Origin: Anaerolineae bacterium
Lineage (GTDB): Bacteria; Chloroflexota; Anaerolineae; 4572-78; J111
Reading direction: 5' to 3'
Assembly (NCBI GenBank): GCA_023382535.1
Contig: JAHDWA010000039.1
Coordinates: 1 to 64,000, forward strand
Length of the DNA: 64,000 nt
Below, one piece after another: positions 8,565 through 17,321 of the stretch. The notes beneath the pieces were generated by a model, which saw nothing but the letters and a program-made list of their open reading frames with translations, made no database searches and had not been told where the DNA came from. Each line of letters opens with the position of its first letter. The stretch's first letter is position 1. The translations under genes and the position numbers were made by a program.

Positions 8565-9635
8565 ATGGCAATCAATTTATACGTTACTTCAACCCAAAAT
8601 TTTTCCGGTAAAAGTGCGGTCTGTGCTACCTTTATGCACCGGATGCAGCAAGATGGTTTCCGGGTGGGCTATCTGAAGCCTTTTAGCAGCGCCGCCCGTG
8701 TTTTGGCCGAGAGCAGCATTGATGAGGATGCTCGTTTCATTAAAGAAACCTTTGCCTTAAGCGAACCCCTGGAAGTCCTGGCTCCGGTGGTCGTTACCAG
8801 CCAGCGCATGCGCAAGATTTTGGCTGATGGAGGCGTAGACTACACTGAGGTCGTCAGAAAAGCCGCCGAGACTGTTAGCCAGGGAAAAGATATTGTGGTC
8901 ATGGAGGGCAGCGACAACTTCCGGGAGGGTTACATCGTTAAGCTGTCGCTTAACGAAGTTGCCAACCTGGTTGACGCCAGAGTGATCACGGTTGTTGGCT
9001 ACCAAAACAGCCTGCAAGTGGTTGACGATACCTTAACCGCCCTGACCCGGTTAGGCGAGCGGCTGGTTGGTGTCATTATTAACAGTGTTCCCGAAAATCG
9101 GCTGGAATATGTCCATGAATTTGTCGTGCCCTATGTGCGGAAACAAGGTATCACTGTTTTGGCTGCTCTGCCCTACCAACAGACGTTGCACTCGATCAAT
9201 ATCGGAGAAATTGCCGAGGTTCTGGGTGGTAATGTGCTCTGCGGTGACTGTCTGGATGAACTGGTCGAAAACCTGAGCATCGCCGCAATGAACGTGGAAC
9301 AGGCCTTAAATCATTTCCGCCTGGTCAAAAATAAAGCGGTGATTGTGGGCGGGGACCGGCCAGATATTCAACTGGCTGCTCTGGAAACCTCAACCAAAGT
9401 CCTGATTTTGACCGGCAATATGCGCCCTAACCCCATGATTGAAGCCAGAGCTGAGGAACGCGGTGTAGCGATCATTCTTTCCCCCTATGATACGCTAACC
9501 ACCGTGGAAAAGGTTGAGCAATTCTTCGGCAAAACTCGCTTCCACCAAACCGAGAAGGTCAGCCGCTTCGCTCTTCTCCTCAACAATCTCCTCGATTTTG
9601 ACGAATTATACCGGGCTATTGGCTTACAGAAGTAA
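8565..9635 (+). CDS. DRTGG-domain, phosphotransacetylase-like P-loop protein (copy 1)
   Basis: A 356-residue protein. The N-terminal BioD-like NTPase part starts [19 protein letters not shown], with the P-loop-like turn at residues 8-17; a DRTGG domain occupies roughly 215-320 ([33 protein letters not shown]). The architecture equals the N-terminal half of long phosphotransacetylases but lacks the catalytic PTA domain, so acetyl-phosphate chemistry is not expected; a regulatory or sensing role is more likely. GGGGAA lies about 8 bases before the ATG at 8565, which decides against an upstream ATG at 8529. A close paralogue lies at 27518-28606. Its position behind the ADP-forming synthetase points to acetyl-CoA metabolism. 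Confidence 0.8.
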   Translation: MAINLYVTSTQNFSGKSAVCATFMHRMQQDGFRVGYLKPFSSAARVLAESSIDEDARFIKETFALSEPLEVLAPVVVTSQRMRKILADGGVDYTEVVRKAAETVSQGKDIVVMEGSDNFREGYIVKLSLNEVANLVDARVITVVGYQNSLQVVDDTLTALTRLGERLVGVIINSVPENRLEYVHEFVVPYVRKQGITVLAALPYQQTLHSINIGEIAEVLGGNVLCGDCLDELVENLSIAAMNVEQALNHFRLVKNKAVIVGGDRPDIQLAALETSTKVLILTGNMRPNPMIEARAEERGVAIILSPYDTLTTVEKVEQFFGKTRFHQTEKVSRFALLLNNLLDFDELYRAIGLQK

Positions 9636-9731
9636 AAACGACCGCTGACCCTGACCACTACCGCCAGGCTTTTTCGCACTAAAGTTGCATTCGGGTAAAA
9701 AAAGATTTTGGCGGTCAGCCGTTAGCAGGGA

Positions 9732-10271
9732 TCATTGAGGCAATTTGTCAGGTGGGATGTCCGCCAGGTGCGGGTTGGCGGCATCCCTGCCCGAAACCAT
9801 GGGCGAGTCTACTCCCCACGCTATCCCCAGGGCAGGATCATTCCAAGCTACTCCAAATTCGTCATTGCCGTTGTAGTAATTGTCCACGACATAAATTAAG
9901 GTTACAGCCGTCAGGGCTACAAAACCGTGCGCTACACCCACAGGAATAAAGATCCCTAGTTGGTTTTCCTCGCCCATCTCGATGGTTTGAGCTGCTCCGT
10001 AGGTGGGCGAACTGGGCCGCAAATCATATAAACCGGCCCTAATTTTCCCGGCAATCACATACCAGTAATCCACTTGCTGGAAGTGATAATGCAGGCCGCG
10101 CAGCACCCCCGCCTGGGAGTCAGAGCGGTTGGTCTGAATGATATCCCAACTACGCTGGGGGAACCACTCTTTGCGAAAAGTCTCCATAAAGCGCCCGCGG
10201 GCATCAGTAAAAGGCTTGAGTGTGGCAATATAAACGTCTTTAATGACGGTTGACTCTTGAATTTGGGACAT
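9732..10271 (-). CDS. rfbC: dTDP-4-dehydrorhamnose 3,5-epimerase
   Basis: A 179-residue RmlC-type cupin that epimerises dTDP-4-keto-6-deoxyglucose at C3 and C5 on the way to dTDP-rhamnose. Family signatures are FTDARGRFMETFR near 20, VLRGLHYHF near 55 with the catalytic histidine, and FIPVGVAHGFVAL near 110. AAGGAG lies 7 bases upstream of the ATG. No other rhamnose genes are adjacent, so it may serve a pathway encoded elsewhere; a related sugar-nucleotide epimerase cannot be excluded. Confidence 0.88.
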   Translation of the reverse strand: MSQIQESTVIKDVYIATLKPFTDARGRFMETFRKEWFPQRSWDIIQTNRSDSQAGVLRGLHYHFQQVDYWYVIAGKIRAGLYDLRPSSPTYGAAQTIEMGEENQLGIFIPVGVAHGFVALTAVTLIYVVDNYYNGNDEFGVAWNDPALGIAWGVDSPMVSGRDAANPHLADIPPDKLPQ

Positions 10272-10394
10272 GTAAATCTCCTTGAACGGTTAGCTAGCGA
10301 CTATTTTATCAGTTTCCTTACCCCCCGTCCAATGGCCTTGCCGCTCTTCATCCGCCATGCTATACTGTTTTCTCGTTGGATGTTTAGGCCCAAT

Positions 10395-10490
10395 GTCATT
10401 TCGAGGCTGTAGGCCGAGAAATCCCTGGAGCGCCGCATCGGCATGAGGGATTTCTCTTTTATGCCCTTTGAGTACTTCGGTCGAAATGAC
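10395..10490. repeat. Nested palindromic element upstream of the lyase gene
   Basis: Outer arms GTCATTTCGA / TCGAAATGAC at the very ends, with an inner pair GAGAAATCCC / GGGATTTCTC. The 96-bp element resembles the dispersed 'gtcatttcgag...gagaaatc' palindromes I recall from many bacterial genomes. It supplies part of an apparent 5' extension of the lyase reading frame. Confidence 0.8.
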
Positions 10491-10535
10491 ATGCCTGAAC
10501 AGTTGCCAACTTTTAACGAAAAACAAGCACATGCT

Positions 10536-12032
10536 ATGACTCAGCAATTTACTCACGAAATCTATCTCTCGCCCTTTACCTGGCGCTACGGCAGCGACGA
10601 AATGCGCCATGTCTGGAGCGAGGTCCACAAGCGGCAGGTGTGGCGGCGATTATGGGTGGCCCTGGCCGAAGCGGAACAGGCAGCCGGGCTGGTCAGCCAG
10701 GCTCAAGTAGAGGACCTGCGCGCCCATGCCGGCCAAATTAACGTAAAACGTGCCCTGGAAATCGAGGCCGAAATCCATCACGATTTGATGGCCGAGGTGA
10801 AGACTTTTGCCGAGCAATGTTCTATTGGCGGCGGAATTATCCACCTGGGCGCGACTTCGATGGACATTGAGGATAATGCCGACGCCCTGCGGCTGCGCGA
10901 GAGCCTGGATTTGATTCGGGTCAGGCTGACCGGTTTGCTGGCCGAGCTGGTCGCACAGATCGAGCGCTGGGCCGCTACCCCGGTTATTGCCTTTACTCAC
11001 CTTCAACCCGCCGAGCCGACTACCCTGGGCTACCGTCTGGCCCAATACGGCTTCGATTTGCTGACCGATCTAACCGAAATAAGCCGGGTGCGAGATAATA
11101 TCCGGGGCAAAGGCTTCAAAGGCGCAGTCGGAACTTCGGCCTCGTATCAGGATTTGTTGGCTCCGCCGGCTGCCGACCACCGAGTGCAGAGCCTCCCCTT
11201 GGGACCGCCGACCGCTGAGTTTCCAATCTCTAATCCCTGGCCCCCAACCCCTGGCCCCCATTGGAACGCCTCTCAGCTTGAAGCGCACATCATGACCGCC
11301 ATCAACCTGGAGCCGTTTCCCGTGGCAACGCAAACGTACCCACGCAAGCAGGATTGGCTGGTTTTGAACAGCCTGGCCGGCGTAGCCGGCTCATTGTACA
11401 AATTTGCCTTTGATCTGCGGCTGCTGCAAGCGCCCTCGCTGGGCGAGCTGGCCGAGCCGTTTGGGCGCAAGCAGGTAGGTTCCAGCGCCATGCCCTTTAA
11501 GCGCAATCCGATCAATGCCGAAAACATTGACAGCCTGGCCCGCTTTGTAGCAACTCTGCCCCGTGTTGCCTGGGATAACGCCGCTCACTCGCTGCTGGAA
11601 CGGACCCTCGATGATTCGGCCAACCGGCGCGAGATTCTGCCGGCAGCGTTTCTGGCTACGGACGAGATACTTCGCCGGGCCACCCGGCTTGGGCGCGATC
11701 TGCGCGTGGATGAAGCCGCCTTGACTCGCAATCTGGAAAAATACGGTATCTTCGCCGCCACCGAGCGGGTTTTACTGGCCGCGGCCAAAGCGGGGGCCGA
11801 CCGCCAGGAAATGCACGAAATCATCCGCGAGCACAGCCTCGCCGCCTGGGCCGAGTTAGCCGCCGGTCAGACCAACCCCCTGGCCAGCCGGCTTTCCACC
11901 GATGCCAGAATCACCCAATACCTCGCCCCGGCTGAGATTCTGAGCCTGCTAGATGCTACCCAATACGTTGGCGATGCGCCGGAACGAGCGAGGAGGCTGG
12001 CGGCCCAAATTAGAGAGGCAATTCGAGGTTAG
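10536..12032 (+). CDS. purB: Adenylosuccinate lyase family protein
   Basis: About 498 residues of the fumarase/aspartase lyase superfamily, best matched to adenylosuccinate lyase, which releases fumarate from adenylosuccinate and SAICAR in purine synthesis. Seen are HLGATSMDIEDNADALRLR near 107, the catalytic histidine in FTHLQPAEPTTLG, and the signature GSSAMPFKRNP with its mobile serine loop. About 30 residues near 210-245 (rich in Pro, Ser, Asn) have no counterpart in the family and coincide with a heptamer array. I start at 10536 (MTQQFTHEIY); the frame is open upstream but runs through a palindromic repeat. No good Shine-Dalgarno site is present. The last codons and the stop enter another array. 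Confidence 0.85.
   Translation: MTQQFTHEIYLSPFTWRYGSDEMRHVWSEVHKRQVWRRLWVALAEAEQAAGLVSQAQVEDLRAHAGQINVKRALEIEAEIHHDLMAEVKTFAEQCSIGGGIIHLGATSMDIEDNADALRLRESLDLIRVRLTGLLAELVAQIERWAATPVIAFTHLQPAEPTTLGYRLAQYGFDLLTDLTEISRVRDNIRGKGFKGAVGTSASYQDLLAPPAADHRVQSLPLGPPTAEFPISNPWPPTPGPHWNASQLEAHIMTAINLEPFPVATQTYPRKQDWLVLNSLAGVAGSLYKFAFDLRLLQAPSLGELAEPFGRKQVGSSAMPFKRNPINAENIDSLARFVATLPRVAWDNAAHSLLERTLDDSANRREILPAAFLATDEILRRATRLGRDLRVDEAALTRNLEKYGIFAATERVLLAAAKAGADRQEMHEIIREHSLAAWAELAAGQTNPLASRLSTDARITQYLAPAEILSLLDATQYVGDAPERARRLAAQIREAIRG
11223..11264. repeat. In-frame heptamer array inside purB
   Basis: Six 7-mers in phase: ccaatct, ctaatcc, ctggccc, ccaaccc, ctggccc, ccattgg. Translated it gives a Pro/Asn-rich stretch (PISNPWPPTPGPHW) absent from other lyases. 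Confidence 0.8.
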
Positions 12033-12098
12033 AAGCTAGAGGATGGAATAGCGTAGAAACCAGCTATCTTCTATCCACGATCTTCCATCTTCCAGACA
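12029..12098. repeat. Heptamer array overlapping the purB stop
   Basis: Ten degenerate 7-mers: ttagaag, ctagagg, atggaat, agcgtag on the left; ctatctt, ctatcca, cgatctt, ccatctt on the right, roughly complementary. The purB stop codon lies in the first units. Confidence 0.7.
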
Positions 12099-12112
12099 TA
12101 CGGAGATTCCCC

Positions 12113-12859
12113 TTGCCCATCAAAGCGATCACTTTTGATTTCTGGTCCACTCTGTACCAGAGCAAAACCGTAGATTATGCCAAGCGCCTGCTGCAATTAA
12201 AAGAGACGCTGGAACAGAGGGGCAGCGCCACGTTTAGCCACGACCAATTCGAAGCCGCGGTTAAGATGGCCCGTACTACCTGGAGCCGCACCTGGGCTGA
12301 AGACCACCGGACCATGACGGCGGATGAATGGCTGGCAGTCATCCTGCGCGAGTTAAGCCTGACCCTTGAGCTGGAATCGCTGGCCGAGATCCGGCACAAC
12401 ATGGAGCACAGCATTCTGGCTGATTTACCCACCCTCGTACCGGAAGCCAAATCCGTGCTGGCCGATTTATCCAGGCGCTACCGGCTGGCCGTTATTTCCG
12501 ATACCGGCATTACCCCGGGACGAGTCCTGCGCCGGCTGTTGGAGCAGGATGATCTCATCGGCTGCTTTACCCATTTGACCTTTTCCGACGAGGTAGGCCG
12601 CAGCAAGCCCCACCCATCGGCCTTTTTGACCACCCTGGCCGCGCTCGACGCTGCTCCCACCGAAGCCGTTCACATCGGCGATTTATTACGCACCGACATC
12701 GCCGGGGCGCAGGCGGTGGGTATGCGGGCGGTACAGTACATTGGCGTTAACCACGATCAAGCAAATGGCCTGGAGGACGGTCGAAAAATTATGCCGGACG
12801 CGGTCATTCGCAGCCACGAGGAGTTGGAGCCGCTGTTAAGGCAGTGGAATGGGAAATAA
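12113..12859 (+). CDS. HAD-superfamily hydrolase
   Basis: A 248-residue haloacid-dehalogenase-type phosphatase. Motif I is ITFDFWSTLY (residues 5-14; the second Asp is Trp, as in a known HAD subgroup), motif II is the VISDTG segment near 130, motif III is the lysine in GRSKPHPSAF near 164, and motif IV is VHIGDLLRTDIAGA near 187. A helical cap lies between motifs I and II. The start is a TTG with GGAG about 8 bases upstream; no ATG fits because motif I begins at residue 5. The substrate is unknown. The gene follows purB across a repeat and may be co-transcribed. Confidence 0.85.
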   Translation: MPIKAITFDFWSTLYQSKTVDYAKRLLQLKETLEQRGSATFSHDQFEAAVKMARTTWSRTWAEDHRTMTADEWLAVILRELSLTLELESLAEIRHNMEHSILADLPTLVPEAKSVLADLSRRYRLAVISDTGITPGRVLRRLLEQDDLIGCFTHLTFSDEVGRSKPHPSAFLTTLAALDAAPTEAVHIGDLLRTDIAGAQAVGMRAVQYIGVNHDQANGLEDGRKIMPDAVIRSHEELEPLLRQWNGK

Positions 12860-12883
12860 CGGAGGCCTGCCCTGTTCCCTCTA

Positions 12884-12905
12884 ATCGCCACTTGTATACG
12901 GCGAT
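12884..12905 (+). terminator. Weak hairpin after the HAD gene
   Basis: ATCGCC / GGCGAT stem with a 10-base loop followed by CCTCTTTTC. The stem is short, so termination is only possible. Confidence 0.35.
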
Positions 12906-12935
12906 CCTCTTTTCGAACCAGGTATGAAATAAAGA

Positions 12936-12963
12936 TTTGCTCCGCGCAAACAGATGCTATAAT
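12936..12963 (+). promoter_or_regulatory. Possible promoter of the topoisomerase gene
   Basis: Consensus -10 TATAAT at 12958-12963 preceded by TGC; a poor -35 (TTTGCT, 12936-12941) with a 16-bp spacer. It lies 81 bp before the start codon. Confidence 0.4.
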
Positions 12964-13044
12964 TACCCGAAGCAGATAAACGACAACGGTGATGGGTACA
13001 CGAATCAGACGAATTTGTGAGAATCAGGAAAGGTTACGACACAG

Positions 13045-14133
13045 ATGAAGAATGGGAGTACAAAAGCACCTGCCACCCCGATAACCGACCCGGTGAAATC
13101 GGCCAAAGCGGCGGGACTGCGCTATGTCAGCGATACGCTGCCTGGCATCCGGCGCGAGCCAGCGGAGCAGGGTTACCGTTACATCGGGATTGATGGCAAA
13201 GTTATTAGCGATCCGGAAGAATTACAGCGGATTGAGAGTCTGGCAATTCCCCCCGCCTGGACAGAGGTCTGGATCTGTCCTCTACCGCACGGGCATCTTC
13301 AGGCGACGGGGCGCGACGCCAGGGGACGCAAGCAGTACCGCTACCATCCGCAGTGGAGTGAGATCCGCGGCCAGACCAAGTATGATCGCATGCTCCTCTT
13401 TGGCGAGGCGCTGCCCTTGATCCGGGAACAGGTTGAGCGAGATTTAGCCCTGCGGGGCTTGCCGCGGCGCAAAGTGCTGGCGACCATTGTCCGGCTCCTG
13501 GAAACAACCTTTATTCGGGTGGGCAACAAAGAGTACGCCCGCGCCAACCGCTCCTTTGGTCTGACCACCCTGCGCGACCGGCACGTTAAGATTTCCGGTT
13601 CATCCATCCAATTCCAGTTTCGGGGCAAAAGCGGACAGACCCATAGCATTGATCTGAAAGACCGGCGTCTGGCCCGGATTGTCAAGCAGTGCCGGGATAT
13701 TCCGGGCTACGAACTTTTTCAATACATTGATGAAAACGGCCAGCGGCAAACTGTTGACTCCGGCGATGTCAATGCCTATCTCCGCGAAATTACCGGACAG
13801 GATTTTACAGCCAAAGATTTCCGCACCTGGGGGGGAACCGTGCTGGCGGCGCTGACGCTCAACGAGATGGGAGCCTGGGAGTCAGAAAGCGGGGCCAAAA
13901 AGAATGTCGTCCAGGCGATCAAAGAAGTGGCCCACTGTTTAGGCAACCGTCCGGCGACCTGCCGCAAATATTATGTCCATCCCGCCGTGTTAGAGACTTA
14001 CCTGGACGGCAACCTGCTCGACCGCCTTCAACAGGAACTTGAGGCTGCGGCCGAGTCGCCCAACGGGCTTAAGGTAGAAGAAACGGCCATGATGGCCCTT
14101 TTGCGCCAGTACCTGGCCGAAAAAAAGAGTTAG
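13045..14133 (+). CDS. DNA topoisomerase IB
   Basis: A 362-residue poxvirus-type bacterial topoisomerase IB, which relaxes supercoils through a 3'-phosphotyrosyl intermediate. The N-terminal domain (to about 90) includes GYRYIGIDGKVISD. The catalytic domain shows RVGNKEYARANRSFGLTTLRDRHV near 155 with the first arginine, DFRTWGGTVLAA near 255, and the nucleophile tyrosine in CRKYYVHPAVLE near 310. The length is normal. The ATG is preceded by AGGAAAGG about 10 bases away. The gene is alone between a HAD gene and a strong terminator. These enzymes are widespread accessory topoisomerases, often acquired horizontally. Confidence 0.93.
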   Translation: MKNGSTKAPATPITDPVKSAKAAGLRYVSDTLPGIRREPAEQGYRYIGIDGKVISDPEELQRIESLAIPPAWTEVWICPLPHGHLQATGRDARGRKQYRYHPQWSEIRGQTKYDRMLLFGEALPLIREQVERDLALRGLPRRKVLATIVRLLETTFIRVGNKEYARANRSFGLTTLRDRHVKISGSSIQFQFRGKSGQTHSIDLKDRRLARIVKQCRDIPGYELFQYIDENGQRQTVDSGDVNAYLREITGQDFTAKDFRTWGGTVLAALTLNEMGAWESESGAKKNVVQAIKEVAHCLGNRPATCRKYYVHPAVLETYLDGNLLDRLQQELEAAAESPNGLKVEETAMMALLRQYLAEKKS

Positions 14134-14135
14134 AA

Positions 14136-14172
14136 AAAAGATGGCCCGACGATTTTCGTCGGGCCATCTTTT
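14136..14172. terminator. Strong bidirectional terminator
   Basis: 17-bp perfect stem (arm AAAAGATGGCCCGACGA), 3-base loop, T-rich on both strands. It sits between the convergent topoisomerase and malate synthase genes. Confidence 0.9.
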
Positions 14173-14197
14173 ATGTTCTAGCACCGTTCGATTTCGC

Positions 14198-15781
14198 CTA
14201 CTTTAAATAGGGATAGGCCACAAACGTTAAGAACTCAATAAAGCTGTCATTCAACACCAGTTCATCCAGTATTTCAGCCGCCTCCGCGAAGCGCCCCGAG
14301 TTCCCCAGCGAGGCCAGTTCCTCAGCCCGGATTTGTTGGTACATCTCCCTGGTGAAGGAGCGCCCATCGTCAAGCCTGGCTTCATGGCAGAGCCACTGCC
14401 ACAACTGGGCGCGGGAGATTTCGGCGGTGGCGGTGTCTTCCATCAGATTGTAAATCGCCGCTGCACCGTTGCCTTCCAGCCAGGCGTTGAGGTACTGTAG
14501 AGCCACATTCACATTCAGCCGCACCCCGGCCTCGGTGATCTGGCCGCCGGGCACCTGGATATTGACCAGATCTTTGGCTTTTGTCTGCACATCCTCGCGC
14601 AGCCGCTCCTTCTGATGAGGCTTGTCGCCCAGTTTGCGCTCGAAGATCTCCCAGGCCACCGGCACCAAATCGGGGTGCGCCACCCAGGTCCCATCAAACC
14701 CGTCGCCCGACTCGCGCTCTTTATCCTCGCGCACCCGGGCCAGCGCCCGTTCGTTGACTTCGGGGTCGCGCCGGCTGGGAATGAAGGCCGCCATCCCGCC
14801 GATGGCGTGCGCGCCGTGCTTGTGGCAGCTTTTGACCAGCAGTTCGGTGTAGGCGCGCATGAAGGGAACGGTCATTGTTACCTGGGCGCGATCGGGCAGC
14901 ATAAACTCGGCCCGCCGGCTGAACTTTTTGATGACGCTGAAAATGTAGTCCCACCGCCCCGCATTCAGGCCCGACATGTGGTCGCGCAGCTCGTACAAGA
15001 TTTCTTCCATCTCAAAGGCGGCCATGATCGTTTCGATCAGCACCGTTGCCCGGATACTTCCCCGTGGCACCCCCAGTTCAGCCTGGGCCAGGTTGAAAAC
15101 ATCGTTCCACAAGCGGGCTTCGAGGTGACTCTCCAGCTTGGGTAAATAAAAGTAAGGGCCGCTGCCGCGCTGGAGCAGTTCATGGGCATTGTGGAAAAAG
15201 TAGAGACCAAAGTCGAACAGGCTGGCCGAGATTGGCTGGCCGTCTACCAGAACGTTTTTCTCCGGTAAATGCCAGCCGCGCGGGCGGACCAGCAGCGTAG
15301 CAATCTGGTCGTTGAGCCGGTAAGCTTTTCCTTCCGGGCTGGCAAATTCAAGCCGCCGCCGCACCGCCTCGATCAGGTTAAGCTGCCCCTGCACCACATT
15401 ATCCCATGTCGGTGAAAGCGCGTCCTCGCAGTCGGCCATAAATACACTGGCCCCCGAGTTGAGGGCGTTGATCATCATCTTGCGCTCGGTTGGGCCGGTG
15501 ATCTCTACCCAGCGTTTTTGCAAGTCGGCCGGAGCAGGCGCAACCTGCCAATCGCCGCGGGCCGGGCTGTCGGGCAGAAATTCGGGCAGCGCCCCGGCGT
15601 CGAGTTCGGCCTGGCGCTCAATCCGCCGTTCAAGCAGACTTTCACGGGTGGGATTGAAGGTGCGATGCAGTTTGGCGATAAAAGCCAACGCTGCGGGGGT
15701 TAATATCTGGGCAAAATCGGCTGAAACCGGCCCCAGAACCTGGATGCCTTCAGGTAAATCAGTCATTGCATTTGCGCTCAT
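14198..15781 (-). CDS. aceB: Malate synthase A
   Basis: A 527-residue enzyme that condenses acetyl-CoA with glyoxylate to malate, the second step of the glyoxylate shunt. The family signature [16 protein letters not shown] is present near residue 270, with [13 protein letters not shown] near 115 and [15 protein letters not shown] near 350. Length is normal for isoform A. No isocitrate lyase gene is in the window. The first ATG (MSANAM) is chosen by default because no clear Shine-Dalgarno site separates it from the ATG five codons later. It lies downstream of the thiolase gene on the same strand but probably has its own promoter. It fits growth on acetate. Confidence 0.94.
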   Translation of the reverse strand: MSANAMTDLPEGIQVLGPVSADFAQILTPAALAFIAKLHRTFNPTRESLLERRIERQAELDAGALPEFLPDSPARGDWQVAPAPADLQKRWVEITGPTERKMMINALNSGASVFMADCEDALSPTWDNVVQGQLNLIEAVRRRLEFASPEGKAYRLNDQIATLLVRPRGWHLPEKNVLVDGQPISASLFDFGLYFFHNAHELLQRGSGPYFYLPKLESHLEARLWNDVFNLAQAELGVPRGSIRATVLIETIMAAFEMEEILYELRDHMSGLNAGRWDYIFSVIKKFSRRAEFMLPDRAQVTMTVPFMRAYTELLVKSCHKHGAHAIGGMAAFIPSRRDPEVNERALARVREDKERESGDGFDGTWVAHPDLVPVAWEIFERKLGDKPHQKERLREDVQTKAKDLVNIQVPGGQITEAGVRLNVNVALQYLNAWLEGNGAAAIYNLMEDTATAEISRAQLWQWLCHEARLDDGRSFTREMYQQIRAEELASLGNSGRFAEAAEILDELVLNDSFIEFLTFVAYPYLK

Positions 15782-15819
15782 TGGCTTTATCCATTTCTTT
15801 CACAACGGGATGGGTCGTG

Positions 15820-15848
15820 ATTATATTGTTAAAAGATAGGAGTGCAAA
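15820..15848 (-). promoter_or_regulatory. Possible aceB promoter
   Basis: On the minus strand: -35 TTTGCA (15848-15843), 17-bp spacer, -10 TATAAT (15825-15820), giving a leader of about 30 nt. The -35 overlaps the hairpin at 15840-15884. Confidence 0.45.
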
Positions 15849-15884
15849 CCTTGGCTTGCCTGATTGCTCCCAAAATTTGCACTC
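15840..15884 (-). terminator. Hairpin downstream of the thiolase gene
   Basis: 9-bp stem GAGTGCAAA / TTTGCACTC with a 27-base loop, followed on the minus strand by CTATCTTTTAA. It could end the thiolase transcript; the long loop makes this uncertain. Confidence 0.4.
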
Positions 15885-15941
15885 ATACGACACTATCTAC
15901 CTTTGACTGGCTCACTCTTGAAAACGCGATTTACTTCAAGT

Positions 15942-17132
15942 TTAAACCAGCTCTACTGCCACCACAGTGCCACCGCCGGTGCCGTGACACAAGGAGGCCA
16001 TGCCCCGCTTGCCGCCTTTCTCTTGCAGCGCATTCAGCAGGGTGACAATAATCCGCGCGCCCGAGCAGCCAATTGGATGGCCCAGGGCAATCGCACCACC
16101 GTAAACGTTGATCTTTTCGTAAGGCACTTCGAGCTGCCGCCGGAACAGCACGTTGTTCAGAGCAAAGGCTTCGTTGTTCTCAAACAGGTCAAAATCTTCT
16201 ACCGTCATGTCTAACTTGGATAGGAGCTTGCGGATCGCCGGAATGGGCGCTTCGACAAAGCGCCACGGCTCACCGGCAGAAATCGCCCAGCCCAATATTT
16301 TAGCGATGGGCTTAAGGCCCTGCTCATCTACCGCCTTTTGGCTGGCCAGCACCAAAGCCGCCGCCCCGTCTGAAATCTGGCTGGCGTTGCCGGCGGTTAG
16401 CATCCCCTCCTTCTTGAAAGCCGGGCGCAGTCCGGCCAGGCTCTCCATGGTGGTTTCGGGGCGGATGCCCTCGTCCCGGTCAAGCAGTTCAACGGCTTTT
16501 TTCTTTTTGATTTCGATGGGGACCATCTCTTTTTTCGACCAGCCTTTTTCGGTGGCCTGGGCGGCCCGGCTGTGAGAGAGGTAAGCGACTTCATCCAATT
16601 CTTCGCGGCTGACCCCCTGCTCGGCGGCCAGGCGCTCGGTTTCTTCGCCCATACCCTCGCCGTTGGTCGAGTCGGTCAGGCCGTCGGCGAGCAGCACATC
16701 CACCAGTTGTTCCGGCGCGCCCATCAAAAATTTATAGCCCCAGCGCGCCCGGTGCGATAAGTAAAATCCGGCCTGGGACATGGACTCGACGCCTCCAGCC
16801 AGGACCAGGTCGGCTTCGTCCATTTTAATGGCGGTAGCGCCGTTCATCACCGCCAGCATGCCCGAAGAGCAGAGCATATCTACGGCATAACCGTCCACCT
16901 GCGGCGGAATCCCGGCCCTGATGGCCGCATTGCGAGGCAGGAGCTGGCCGTGTCCGTGCTTGAGAATATTGCCCATCACGTAGAGATCGAGGTCTTTTCC
17001 CTCGACGCCAGCTCTTTCCAGCGCACCCTTCATGGTGTGCGCGGCCAGGTCAACCGGCGAAAAATCAACCAATGCGCCCCCAAACCGGCCAATCGGTGTG
17101 CGGACTGCTGAGACGATATAAGCTTCTTGCAT
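15942..17132 (-). CDS. phaA: Acetyl-CoA C-acetyltransferase (thiolase)
   Basis: A 396-residue thiolase that joins two acetyl-CoA into acetoacetyl-CoA, the first step of polyhydroxybutyrate synthesis. The acylated cysteine is Cys88 in DMLCSSGM; the C-terminal catalytic motifs are GGAIALGHPIGCSGARI and SLCHGTGGG. AGGAGGT lies 5 bases before the ATG. The gene is upstream of aceB and downstream of the phaB/phasin group on the same strand, which supports a PHA role over fatty-acid degradation, although thiolases of this family cannot be told apart by sequence alone. Confidence 0.92.
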   Translation of the reverse strand: MQEAYIVSAVRTPIGRFGGALVDFSPVDLAAHTMKGALERAGVEGKDLDLYVMGNILKHGHGQLLPRNAAIRAGIPPQVDGYAVDMLCSSGMLAVMNGATAIKMDEADLVLAGGVESMSQAGFYLSHRARWGYKFLMGAPEQLVDVLLADGLTDSTNGEGMGEETERLAAEQGVSREELDEVAYLSHSRAAQATEKGWSKKEMVPIEIKKKKAVELLDRDEGIRPETTMESLAGLRPAFKKEGMLTAGNASQISDGAAALVLASQKAVDEQGLKPIAKILGWAISAGEPWRFVEAPIPAIRKLLSKLDMTVEDFDLFENNEAFALNNVLFRRQLEVPYEKINVYGGAIALGHPIGCSGARIIVTLLNALQEKGGKRGMASLCHGTGGGTVVAVELV

Positions 17133-17150
17133 AGTTACCTCCTAAGAAAA

Positions 17151-17185
17151 CAGTAGACAGACATCAGTAGTCAGTAGCCAGATAA
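17151..17185. repeat. Heptamer array
   Basis: Five 7-mers: cagtaga, cagacat, cagtagt, cagtagc, cagataa. It lies just upstream of the thiolase Shine-Dalgarno site. Confidence 0.75.
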
Positions 17186-17321
17186 TAAGAATTGCTATCT
17201 GCTGCTTGCTACCTTTTTATGATTGGTCCTGTGCCACGAGTTCGTGAACACTCCGTAAAGCATCTACAAAAAATAATTTAATCTAAACCCGGGAAAAGAA
17301 AGAGCGGATAGCAACATCACG

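Noticed and set aside
9640..9731. Terminator between the DRTGG gene and rfbC
   Set aside because: Partly matching segments (ccgctgacc / ggcggtcag) do not form a continuous stem.
13205..13507. Antisense frame of 100 codons within the topoisomerase gene
   Set aside because: Shadow of the GC-rich coding strand; the sense protein has all topoisomerase IB motifs.
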